From an uncultured Thiotrichales bacterium (lineage in GTDB: Bacteria > Pseudomonadota > Gammaproteobacteria > CAIRSR01), in the NCBI GenBank assembly GCA_903881315.1, contig CAIRSR010000020.1, positions 1 to 48,413 on the forward strand: DNA of 48,413 bases, written 5' to 3'. The position numbers were made by a program, and so were the translations under genes. The notes beneath the pieces were generated by a model that saw only the letters and a program-made list of their open reading frames with translations, had not been told where the DNA came from and did not search any database. Below are positions 1 to 9,800 of this stretch, in pieces (within the stretch, counting starts at the first letter, position 1; the number at the start of each line of letters is the position of its first letter).

Positions 1-2
1 CA

Positions 3-95
3 CTCTCGGCCTTCCAAAAGAAAAACGGCCTACCCGATAGCGGTGGTGATCTCGACGACGCGACCTCACAGAGTTTATTTGCGGCGGCCTTTTAG
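3..95 (+). CDS. Peptidoglycan-binding domain protein, C-terminal end (partial)
   Basis: The first 30 codons of the window read as an open frame ending in TAG at 93-95. The peptide contains AFQKKNGLPDSGGDLDDAT followed by SLFAAAF, which matches the last helix and loop of a PG_binding_1 (peptidoglycan-binding-like) domain, where 'AFQ...GL...G.LD..T' is the signature. Such domains anchor cell-wall hydrolases or periplasmic proteins to murein. Everything upstream lies outside the window, so the catalytic partner domain is unknown. The gene converges on the Fic gene, with an inverted repeat between them. Confidence 0.6.
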   Translation, partial: LSAFQKKNGLPDSGGDLDDATSQSLFAAAF

Positions 96-107
96 TTTTG
101 CTTTCTT

Positions 108-139
108 AGAATCGGTGATGAGGGAGCATCACCGATTCT
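108..139. terminator. Perfect inverted repeat between convergent genes
   Basis: Thirteen-base arms (AGAATCGGTGATG and CATCACCGATTCT) flank a six-base loop. The hairpin lies 12 bases after the stop codon at 95 and about 70 bases before the Fic stop at 211, so it could end transcripts from both sides. It lacks a clean T-run after the stem in either direction, so terminator function is inferred from position and stem strength only. Confidence 0.45.
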
Positions 140-210
140 GGTGGGGTGTGTCGTTGCGGTGGCCAGCATTAGAACACCCACACGAACAAGCACCCGCGCA
201 TCACAAACCT

Positions 211-1362
211 CTATAGCGATTCATTCAGGGCATTCAGATAATCATCGTAGACAAAGACCCGATTACGGCGCTGTCCGGTTAATTCCCGGGCAATGCCGAG
301 TTCTATTAGCGTTTGCATTGCCTTCGCGGCGGTAGGAAATGGCAAACGGGTATCGTGGCACAATTGTTTTAGATTACAAACCGGACGCCCGCGCAGGGCA
401 TTAAATACCCGCAGGAGATTACTGGCCCCCCGTCCTCCCGGAAGCCGCTCGGTGTCGCGCTGAAAGAGAGAGACCAACCGCCGTGCCGTTTGTACTGCGC
501 CGGAAGCGGTCTCTTCAACCCCTTCCAGAAAGAACGCTACCCAAGCCTCCCAATCGCCCGTGGCGCGCACATGATTCAATAACTCGTAATATCGGGCGCG
601 GTGTTGTTTAAAATAAAGGCTTAGATACAATAACGGCTGACCAAGTATCTTCGCCTCATACAGCAACAGGGCAATGAGCAAACGACCCAGGCGGCCATTG
701 CCATCCAGAAAGGGATGAATGGTCTCGAATTGTACATGGAGCAGCGCCACTTTCACGAGTATCGGCAGTGCGTTTTGTTTATCGTGGATAAACTGTTCCA
801 GTGCCGCCATACAATGTTCAACCTCATCGGGTGGCGGCGGCACAAACAGCGCATTACCTGGTCGAGTACCACCAATCCAATTCTGGCTGCGGCGGAATTC
901 CCCAGGCGTTTGCGTGGCCCCGCGCCCACGAGATAATAAATGAAAGTGCATCTCGCGGAGCAACCGATTACATAAAGGAAATCCCTCTTGCAATCTTGCC
1001 AATCCGTGCTCTAACGCAGCAACATAATTCGAGACCTCCACCACATCGTCCTGCGGCACCCCGGGTGCCTCATCCAGCTCAAAGAGCAGCAGATCCGAAA
1101 GCGAGGACTGCGTACCCTCGATCTGCGACGACAGCACCGCCTCGCGGCGCACGTAGGTATAGAGGAATAGCTGCGGGTTGGGTAACAGAACCGTGATGCT
1201 GTCCAGGCGGCCCAGTGCGAGCGTCGCCTTTTCTAGTTGAGAATGAAGCGCTTGGCCGTATTCCAGGGGTGGCGTCGGCGGCAAGGGGTGCGGCACGTAG
1301 GCGCGCACAACCTCTCCCCCCTCCCAGCGAGTGACGTAACGGCCCACCTCATCGCGCTGCAT
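211..1362 (-). CDS. Fic family protein (class II, N-terminal inhibitory helix)
   Basis: A 383-residue Fic/DOC protein. The catalytic motif HPFLDGNGRLGR starts at about residue 216 with the active-site histidine and the GNGR anion loop intact, so AMP transfer from ATP to a protein hydroxyl is expected. An (S/T)xxxE(G/N) inhibitory motif is present as S78-SQI-E82-G83 ahead of the Fic core, which defines the self-inhibited class II. The N-terminus (MQRDEVGRYV, then PHPLPP) is typical of the Fic_N domain, and the last ~70 residues look like a winged helix. Length is normal for the family. It is transcribed away from the AAA/DUF4276 operon. Substrate unknown; it may act alone or as a modulator of the neighbouring cassette. 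Confidence 0.93.
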   Translation of the reverse strand: MQRDEVGRYVTRWEGGEVVRAYVPHPLPPTPPLEYGQALHSQLEKATLALGRLDSITVLLPNPQLFLYTYVRREAVLSSQIEGTQSSLSDLLLFELDEAPGVPQDDVVEVSNYVAALEHGLARLQEGFPLCNRLLREMHFHLLSRGRGATQTPGEFRRSQNWIGGTRPGNALFVPPPPDEVEHCMAALEQFIHDKQNALPILVKVALLHVQFETIHPFLDGNGRLGRLLIALLLYEAKILGQPLLYLSLYFKQHRARYYELLNHVRATGDWEAWVAFFLEGVEETASGAVQTARRLVSLFQRDTERLPGGRGASNLLRVFNALRGRPVCNLKQLCHDTRLPFPTAAKAMQTLIELGIARELTGQRRNRVFVYDDYLNALNESL

Positions 1363-1519
1363 CGTGTTGGAACCTTTAATAAGGATCTGCGTTATTAAAG
1401 AAAAGCGCCCTTCGCTTTACTATAACAGCGTTTCCTTGGTCGGGGAAGGGTTGGAGGGGCCTTTGCTGACCTTGTTCATTGTGGGTACAATCGCTATTCT
1501 CTTCCTCGGAGTGGGTGTA

Positions 1520-2668
1520 GTGGCAAAGACCATTCATCGGTTAAAGATCAAGAACTTCAAGAGCATTGACAGCCTAGAGATCAACGGGCTCGCGCCCTTC
1601 TCGGTATTTGCGGGCCCCAATGGCTCAGGGAAAAGCAATTTCTTCGACGCACTCTCCTTTGTCAGTACCTTTATCGTGAGCGGTATTGAGCTAGCACTCC
1701 GTGCCCATGGCGGGTATGACAATATCCGTTCTGCGAAACTTCTGCCAGACAGTCCCCATACCTTTAGCCTCGAGATCTCCTGCGCATTATCAAATTTGTT
1801 GCTCAAGAAAAGTGTGGCTGTAGTTGACTATTCCCTCAGCATCCATGATCTCGATTCGACGCCAACGATTGAAGAATCTTTGTCCATTGATGGTAATGAA
1901 TGGCTGGCCAGAAAGGGCAAAGAAATCATCACCATGAAATTGTTGGGCCGGGAAAACACACCGTTTAATATAGCATCTGGAAACCACTCGGCGCTGCCGT
2001 TCTTCCTCATTCCATCTCTGACGACTCTACTTAGTAATATTAGGCTGTATCGGATCGACCCCCTCGGTGCAGCCGCGCCTTCTTTATCAGACCAGGATCC
2101 CTCCTTACTGGATCGCAAGGGACGCAATCTCGCCCGCGTTCTGAATCGTATGGAACGTAACGAAGATCTGCGTGAAACCATCTTGGATCTTATGCAGATG
2201 ATTGTCCCAGGGATTGAGGGCATTCAAACAGCAAAGCAAGAGATTGATAGCAGTACCGCTATCTTGTTTAAGGAAGCGGGCACGGCGCGGCGTTTCCCCG
2301 CCCATATGGTCTCGGATGGGACGGTCTACGCCCTTTCTCTATTGGTCGCGGTGCTAGACGCTAAAGAGGACGATGGCATTATCCTTATCGAAGAACCCGA
2401 GCGCGGTCTGCATCCCAAGGCCATTCAGGCGCTGATCGATCTCATCCGCGACAAGGCCACCCCCAATCGCCCGATTTGGTTGACCACCCACAGTGAATCG
2501 GTGGTGCGGAGACTGCGCCTCGAAGAATTGGTGCTGGTCGATAAACAGGACGGGCGCACCGTAATGAAATCGTGCGATAGCGGGAACATCACCCTGGATT
2601 CCCTTGCGCCCTTGGGGCTGGATGAGGCATGGCTTTCTAACCTATTGAATGGGGGCGTGCCATGGTAA
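1520..2668 (+). CDS. AAA family ATPase (OLD/RecF/AAA_21 type)
   Basis: SMC/RecF-like ATPase. From the chosen GTG start it is 382 residues: it opens with KTIHRLKIKNFKSIDSLEI (the usual N-terminal strand and 'NFKS'), Walker A GPNGSGKS at residues 32-39, Walker B ILIEEPE near residue 290, and the H-loop TTHSE near residue 323. The frame is open back to 1364, but the upstream part is a poor hydrophobic leader. GTG 1520 has GGAG eight bases before it and begins exactly where family homology begins. It overlaps the next gene by seven bases, so the two are translationally coupled. AAA_21 ATPases paired with TOPRIM-like or DUF4276 partners recur in anti-phage and abortive-infection systems; that role is inferred here. 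Confidence 0.9.
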   Translation: MAKTIHRLKIKNFKSIDSLEINGLAPFSVFAGPNGSGKSNFFDALSFVSTFIVSGIELALRAHGGYDNIRSAKLLPDSPHTFSLEISCALSNLLLKKSVAVVDYSLSIHDLDSTPTIEESLSIDGNEWLARKGKEIITMKLLGRENTPFNIASGNHSALPFFLIPSLTTLLSNIRLYRIDPLGAAAPSLSDQDPSLLDRKGRNLARVLNRMERNEDLRETILDLMQMIVPGIEGIQTAKQEIDSSTAILFKEAGTARRFPAHMVSDGTVYALSLLVAVLDAKEDDGIILIEEPERGLHPKAIQALIDLIRDKATPNRPIWLTTHSESVVRRLRLEELVLVDKQDGRTVMKSCDSGNITLDSLAPLGLDEAWLSNLLNGGVPW

Positions 2669-3276
2669 GGGTGGGCTTTGTCGTCGAGGGGGACACAGAA
2701 AAGGCGTTCGTCGAGAGCGTCCGATTTAGCGACTGGTTAAAGAATGACTATGGCCTAGAGGTGGTGAGGCCAGTGGTTAATGCAGCGGGAGGCGGTAATC
2801 TTTGTTCGCGCCGCATCTGCGACCTTGTGAAAAGTCTAAAGCTCGCGTACCAACCAGAAAAGATTGTGGTGCTTGCGGATCTCGACCCAGACCAATGCGC
2901 CCCCTGTATTACCCAACGCAAGGAGATCATTGGGACAGAAGGCATCGACCTCGTGGTGATTGCACGCAAGGCGCTAGAATCCTGGTTCCTGGCCGATACT
3001 GCCGCCATGCGCCATTGGACGGGTGACAAAGAATTCTACGAACCAGAACCAGAAGATCCGGTGATTGAACCAGAAACTCGGAGAGGTATGCCGTGGGAGC
3101 GGTTAAAACAGATTCGTAATACCAAAGGGCGTGGGCCGGGCGAGAAGCTCCCCTTCGCCAAGAAGTTTATTACGGATCATCATTTTGATCTAAAACAGGC
3201 AGCAGCCCACCCAAATTGCCCAAGCGCTCGTTACTTTGTTCAGAAGCTTGCGGCGCTGAGTGGCGGGGTAGCCTGA
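2662..3276 (+). CDS. DUF4276 (TOPRIM-like) partner protein
   Basis: A 204-residue protein starting FVVEGDTEKAFVE and carrying VVLADLDPDQ near residue 75, the Glu plus DxD arrangement of TOPRIM-like DUF4276 proteins. These are predicted metal-dependent nucleases or nucleotidyl-handling enzymes that work with an upstream AAA ATPase. The later stretch ARKALESWFLAD is also typical of the family. The start codon lies inside the end of the ATPase gene, which argues for a fixed stoichiometric complex. By analogy with AAA-TOPRIM pairs (AbiL, PARIS, OLD types) it could be the effector nuclease, with the ATPase as sensor. The activity is not proven by sequence alone. Confidence 0.82.
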   Translation: MVRVGFVVEGDTEKAFVESVRFSDWLKNDYGLEVVRPVVNAAGGGNLCSRRICDLVKSLKLAYQPEKIVVLADLDPDQCAPCITQRKEIIGTEGIDLVVIARKALESWFLADTAAMRHWTGDKEFYEPEPEDPVIEPETRRGMPWERLKQIRNTKGRGPGEKLPFAKKFITDHHFDLKQAAAHPNCPSARYFVQKLAALSGGVA

Positions 3277-3334
3277 TTCTTATCCCACCGCGCACTTGCC
3301 GACGAGTGACGATAAGCCCTCCGAGGTTGACCCG

Positions 3335-3743
3335 ATGGAATCAGGTGGCGTAGGAAATAGCCCGCTGACCAAGAGCGGGGTTGTGCCTGGTGGGGTTCTA
3401 CCTCACGACGGACAGAAGATCCCGCCGGAGGTAAAACATTTGGTACAGTCAATGGGCGTCTCCATTGAGAAACAAATAAGCCGATCCTCTCATCCCCTCT
3501 TTGGAAAATTCAAAGACTCTCCTATTGATAAGTACCTGGACGGTATTCAGAGGGACGATGATAACGCGCACGTTCTAAAAAAGATGGACAGGTGGTTCCA
3601 TTTCTCCTATTTCATTGTGCTCTGCCGTTGTTTGTCTTATTCCAAATAATGTTGCTATCCTTCAGTCAATTCTACAAATTCTGGCAGGATTTGTTGGTGG
3701 GCTTGGCGCAGGTTATGGTATCGGCTCTAAGAAGAAGGCTTAA
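3335..3743 (+). pseudogene. Two-helix membrane protein with an internal frameshift
   Basis: The reading frame from ATG 3335 (GAGG eight bases upstream) runs through KYLDGIQRDDDNAHVLKKMD and a hydrophobic WFHFSYFIVLC, then stops at 3647-3649. The +1 frame, from about 3620, continues with SAVVCLIPNNVAILQSILQ and ILAGFVGGLGAGYGIGSKKKA, ending at 3741-3743. Joined, they give a soluble N-terminus of about 85 residues, two transmembrane helices and a positive tail. The hydrophobic continuation and KKK end would be unlikely by chance. So this is a recent one-base mutation, a sequencing error or programmed slippage. A TTG start at 3296 is also possible. It follows the AAA/DUF4276 pair by 58 bases and is a candidate membrane effector of that operon. 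Family not recognised. Confidence 0.6.
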
Positions 3744-3759
3744 GGATCACCCCATCCCC

Positions 3760-3789
3760 AAGCCCCTTCCCACTCCTGGGAAGGGGCTT
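3760..3789. terminator. Strong 13-bp hairpin between convergent genes
   Basis: AAGCCCCTTCCCA and TGGGAAGGGGCTT form a perfect stem with a four-base loop, sitting 17 bases after the membrane-protein stop and 20 bases before the stop of the giant repeat gene. It probably ends both transcripts. No T-run follows on either strand. The C-rich approach (CACCCCATCCCC) resembles the nested palindrome at 13.24-13.30 kb, so it may also be a dispersed repeat. Confidence 0.5.
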
Positions 3790-3808
3790 ATATCAAAATC
3801 AAAACCCC

Positions 3809-6800
3809 CTACTTGTTCGGCACCAGCACACCCTTCTTCAAGGTCTCATCCCCGAGCGCTAGATGATCGGTCATCGACCCGGCGGGCGCGGTCAATGGCG
3901 CGGCGAGCGACACCCCATTCGCATCGAATTGGTTCAACATCGCGGTCATCTGTGCGACCGTCTTAAGCCCCGCGTCGGTAAGCGTCGCCTGACTCGTCGG
4001 TTCGGGCAGCAGCGTAATTGCCCCCGCCACACCGGCCTCGCTACTCGTCGCCCCATGCAACGCCGCCCGCGACCAATTGTGTAGCGCCATCTGCGGATGC
4101 GCCCCCGTCACCAGCGCCGGTATCGCCGCATCTATCGAATTTAGGATCGCCCGCTGCAGGGTCGAGAGTGCTGACCACTGTTTGGTGGTAATCGCATCCG
4201 CCTCCGAGACTGTCAGCGCATTCAATTGGTTGGTACTCAAGACCACCACCTGTGTTGGTTTAAGTGCCGCAATCTGATCCACGGTGAGTTGCGGGATCTG
4301 ATCGAGGGTGAGCGCCTTGATCGCAACCGTTGTTATCGCCGCGACCGCCGCCGTGGTAAGAAGGCCGATGTTCGTACCAAGGGCCACCACCTGGGTCGAG
4401 GTCATCGCCGCCACCTGGGTAGACTGCAGCACCCCCAATTGGTCTTGGGTCAGGTTCGCCAGTTGATCGGTCGAAAGCCCGGGGATCTGGGTGGGTAGTA
4501 AGGCCCCGAACTCGTTTGTGTCAAAGAGGCTGATATCCGTCCCGAGCGCGGCAAGCTGTGCGGTGCTAAACGCCACCACCTGACTGGTCGAGAACAAGGG
4601 CAATTGCACGTTGCTAAATGCCCCAACCTGCGCGGTCGTAAGCGCACCGACCTGCACCGGCTTGAGAGCCACCAACTGGGAGTCGGTGAGCACGGCAATC
4701 TGCGCAGTCGAAAGCCCCCGCACCTGGGTGGTGTACAGTGCCGCGACATCGGTGGTCGTGAGGGCGACGATATTGACATCGATCGCCGCGAGCTGGGTGG
4801 TCGTGAGCGCCCCCGCCTGGAGGGTCGTCAATACCCCAAGCTGATCCGGAGTGAAAGCCGCCATCTGCGCGGTGGTGAGGCCATTCAACGCAACCGCACT
4901 CATCGCGGCGAGGTCAGTGGTGGACAGCGCAACAATATCCGTACCGAGTGCCGCAACCTCCGCCGTCGTCAAGAAAAACGCCTGGCTACTGGTCAGCGCG
5001 GCAATCTGCAACGAGGACAGCGCCACCACCTGGGTGGTACTGAGGTAGCCGACCTGAAGGGGACGCATGGCACCGACCTGATCCACCGTGAGTGCGGCAA
5101 TCTGATCGGTCGTGAAGGCCCGTACCTCGGTCGTCGTCATCGCCGCCAACGCAGTGGTGGAAAGCGCACTGACATCCGTATCGAGCGCGACCACTTGGGC
5201 GGTTGAGAGCGCCACCACCTGGTTAGTGCTGAGTGCGGCCACCTGATCGCTCGTGAGCGCAGCCATCGCGGCGGTAGTCAACGCCGCTACCTGCGCGGTC
5301 TTGAGGGTGTTTAGTTGGTCGAGGGTGAGTATCGCGACCTGGTTGGTGGTGAGTGCGCGGATCTGGCTCGTGGTCAAGACCGCAATCGCGTTGGTCTCCA
5401 TCACCGAGATGTCGGTATCGAGGGCCGCTATCTGTGTTGTGGTGAGTGCCATCACCTGGGGTGTCGTGAGCGCCCCGAGCTGATCCGAGGAGAGTGCCGC
5501 TACCTCTGCGGTCGTAAACGCCACGATCTGCGCGGTGGAGAAGGCCGAGAGCGCACCGGTCGCCAAAGAAACAATGCTCGCCCCAAGAGAAGCGATCTCG
5601 CTCGTCGTCATGGCGACCAAGACCGTCGTCGAGAGCGTAAAGATGTCGGCCCCGAGTGCGTCCAGTTGCGCCGTGGTAAACGCGCTCACTTGTGTCGCAC
5701 TCATGGCCTGCAGCTCGTCTGGCGTGAGCATAGCCACCTGGGTGGTGGTGAGGCCGCGCACACCACTCGTCGTCATCCCGAGCAGCGCACTCGTCGAGAG
5801 GGCGACAATATCCGCATCGATGGCGACAAGCTGTGCCGTGCTAAGGGCACCGACCTGCTGTGGGCGCAAGGCGGCAAGCTGATCCGAGGTGAGGGCGGCG
5901 ACCTGATCGGTGGTAAGGGCGCGGATCTCGGTCGTCGTCAGTGCCGCCAAGGTGTCGGTATCGATGACCGAAAGGGTCGTCCCGATAGCAACCACCTGAC
6001 TGGTTGACAATGCCGCAAGGGCGCTGGTCGTCAAGGCCTCGATGTCGGCACCGATCGCGGCGATCTGGGCCGTCGTCAACGCCTGCGCCTGGAAGCCACT
6101 CAGTACGCCGAGTTGATCGGTGGTAAGCGCCACCATCTGATCGGTGGTCAGGCCACCGAGTTGGGTGGTGGTGAGGGCCGCCACATCTGCACTCGACAAG
6201 TATTGAATATCCGCCCCAAAGGCGTTGATGCCCGCCGGCGAAAACGCCGCAACCTGCGCGGTGGACAACAACGGGATGACCGAGTGATCGAGCGCCAACA
6301 CCTGGTTTGCGGACAGCACCCCGAGCTGCGCGGGCCTAAGCCCCATCACCTGGTCTGCGCTCAGGAGCGTGATCTGCTCGGTCGTGAGCGAACGGATGAC
6401 GGTCGTCGCAAACGCCGCCACCACGCTGGAGGAGAGATTATCAATCGCAAAGGCCGCGACCTGCGTCGAGGTAAAGGCCGCAACCTGGGCCGGCGAGAGC
6501 GCCTTGCTCAACTCCGGGTCAGAGGTCAGGACATCAACCTGGGTGGTGGTGAGCGCGGCGATCTGCGCGGTCGTGAACGCGGCAAACTGGCTCGTCGAGA
6601 GAGCGCCGACCTCAGCACTGTTCAAGGCCGCAACCTCAGCAGGCGTGAGGGCCGCTATCACCGCCGTCGACAAACCCCCAATAGCGATGGGGCTTAACGA
6701 TTCTACCTGGGCGGTGGTAAAGGCCGCGACCTGGGCGGGCAAGAGTGCGCTGGTCTGATCTAGGGTAAGCGCCGCCAACTGATCGGTAGATAGGGCCCTA

Positions 6801-9800
6801 AGCTGCGCGGAGGTCAGGACATCGATCTGATCGGTGGCCAACGCCCCGAGGGCAAGCACCCCAAGGCCCGCAACCTGGGTGGTGCTGAGGGCACGCACCT
6901 GGGCTTGCGAGAGCGCGTCGATCTCTGCTGTGACTGCCGCCAAGTCGGGGAGGTTCAGCATCCTCACCTGGCTCGTGGTCAGGGCAGCAACGATGGTGGT
7001 GGAAAGCGTCTGCACCGCATCGGGGCTATCGAGTACACCCACCTGCGCATTGTGCATCGCCGCAATCTGGGTCGTGGTGAGGCCACTTAAGTCGGGCGGG
7101 ATGCGCGTCAAGGTCAACACCTGGGTGGTGGTGAGGTATTGTATCTGGCTCGTGGTGAGTGACGCCACCGCTGCCGAAGAAAGGAACGCCACATCCAGCA
7201 CCACCAATTGATTCGAGGTCAGTGCGCCGACCTGCGCCGAGGTCATCGCCCAGTGGGTGAGCGCCGTCAACTGCGCCGTGGTGAGGGCGCTGACCTCGGC
7301 TGGGCGGAGCACGGCCAACTGGTCAGCGGTCAGGGTGACTATCTGATCAACCGGCAGCGCACTAATCTCGGCAGTCGAGAGGGCGGCAATGGTCGCCGTC
7401 GAGAGGCTCGGTAGATAGCCACCTAGGCTTAGGAATTGCGCGGTATTGAGGGCGGCAATCTGGGTGGGACGGAGGGCAGCCAGTTGATCGGGTAGTGCGG
7501 CGATAGCAAGCAGTTGATCCGGCGTAAGCGCCGCCATCTGCGTGGTGGTGAGCGCGGCGATGATCGAACTCGGCAAGGCCGCAATCCCAGCCCCCAGTGC
7601 CCCGAGTTGCGTAGTGGTGAAAGAGGTGACTTGGGTGGTGGTAAAGGCACTCGGGTTCAGTAGGCCAAGCTGGCTCGTCGAGAGGACGCGGATATCGGCA
7701 GTGGAAAGGGCCGCGACCGCCGCTGTCGAGAGATAGCCAATGTTGGCACCGAGGGCGGTGACCTCGGCCGTCGAGAGCGCCAACACCTGCGCGGGCGTCA
7801 CCACCCCAACCGCCAGGGCCGAGAGTGCGGCAACCTCGTTGTTGGTGAGCGCCCCGACCTGGATGGGCCGGAGTGACGCCACCTGATCGGTCGTGAGCAG
7901 TGGGATCTGATCGAGCGCGAGGGCGCGGATCTGTGCGGTCGAGAGGGCGGCGAGCGCTGCGGTCGAAAGCCCATAGAGGTTGGTGAGTGCGGCGACCTGG
8001 AGTGTGCTGAGCGCAGCAATCGAGGTCGATGTCCAGGACATCGGGCTCATCACATTGACCTGGGCCGTGGTCAGGCCCTTGATCTGGGTGGTGGTAAAGG
8101 CCGCAATACTCTCCGGCGCGAGATAATAGAGATTCGTGCCGAGGGCCGCGACCTCGGCACTGGTGAGGGCAACGGTTTGGGCGGTACTCAGCACCGCGAG
8201 ATCCGCGCCTGGGATCATCGCGACCTGCGCGGTGGTGAGCGCACCCAATTGCAAGGGGCGTAAGGCCGCCACCTGTTCAACCGATAAAAACTGGAATTGA
8301 TCCGCACCGATAGAACGAATCTGGCTGGTGGTGAGGGCACCGAGGGTGGTGGTCGAGAGGCCCAAAAGCGAGAGCGCGGCAATCTGGCTCGTGGTGAGCT
8401 GTGCTATCTGTGCGGTGCTAAACAAAGGACTGAGCACGCTCACCCCAACCTGGCCAAGACCGCGTACCTGGCTTGAGGTAAGAGCGAGAACCGCTTGCGG
8501 CGCGAGTTCGACGAGGCCAACCCCAAGCGCGTTCAATTGGTTGGTGGTGAGCGCCGTCACTTGCGTCGTCGAGAGCGCGGGGAGCGCCAAGGGCGAAAGG
8601 GCGACAATCTGGTTGGTGGTGAGGACGGCAATCTCGGCGGTGCGTAACCCGGCCACCTGATCGATGGAGAGGGCACTGACCTGGCTCGTCGTCAGGGCGA
8701 CCACCTGATTGGTACTGAGGGCCGCGACCAGCGAGTTTGGTAGGAAGGGGATGGCATCAGCACCGAGGGCCACAATATCGGCAGTGGTGAGTGCCGCGAC
8801 CTGGGTTGAACGGAGCGCGGCAAGCTGAACCGGCCCCATACCGGCCACCTGGCTCGTGGTGAGTGCGCCGATCTGTGCGGTGGAAAGGGCGCTGATGGTC
8901 GTCGGCGCAAGACTACCAAGCGCGAGGGCGGTGATCTGCGTCGTGGTGAGGGCGACCACCTGGGCACTGCTAAAGCCACCACCGATGAGTACGCTAATCT
9001 CGGTGGTGGTAAGGGCGCGAACCTGATGGGTGGTGAGAGCCGCAATCGCGCTAGTCGGCAAAAAGCCAATGTTGGCACCGAGCGCCGCCATCGCGCTGGT
9101 CGAGAGGGCCGCAACCTGTAGCGTGCTGAAATAAGAAAGGCCGGAGCCGAGTGCGCCGATCGCGGCGGTGGTCATCGCGCCGACTGCTGCGGTTGACAAG
9201 ACCGCGAGGTTTGGCCCCAAGACACCGACCTGCGCAGTGGTAAAGGCCCGCACCTGCGAGGTCTTCAGGGCCGCTACCTGGGCTTGGGTCAGGGCGTAGA
9301 CCTGATCCAAGCCCAGCGCAGGCACCTGGGTGGTGGTGAGGGCGGCAATCGCCGCCGTCGAGAAGCCCGCGATGTTGACTGGGTTGAGTCCGGCAATAGC
9401 ACTCGTGCTAAACGCGGCGATCTGTGAGGTCTTGAGGGCGGCAAGCTGGTCTAGGGTAAGCTCGCTCGCCTGGTAGCCGGTGAGTGCGCTAAGCTGCGCG
9501 GTGGTGAGACCGGCAATGGTGGCCGGGGCCAAGGCAGAGAGGGTAAGCGCGGCAAACTCGGCGGTGGTGAGCGCCCCTACCTGAGAAGAGGTAAAGGCCG
9601 CACCGACCAGGGATACCTGAATGGGCGTGAGCGCCCGCACCTGGGCGGTGGTGAGGGTCGCAATGGTATTCAGCGGCAGGTACGAGAGGCTGGTGCCGAG
9701 GACAGCGAGTGCCGAGGTCGAGATTGCCGCCACCTGCGCCGAAGACAGGGCATCGAACGACAGAGGATCGACCGCCGCCATCTGGGCGGTGGTGAGTGCG

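Noticed and set aside
141-335. 64-codon + strand ORF over the Fic gene 3' end
   Set aside because: Antisense to a clear Fic winged-helix region, Thr/Arg-rich, no ribosome site.
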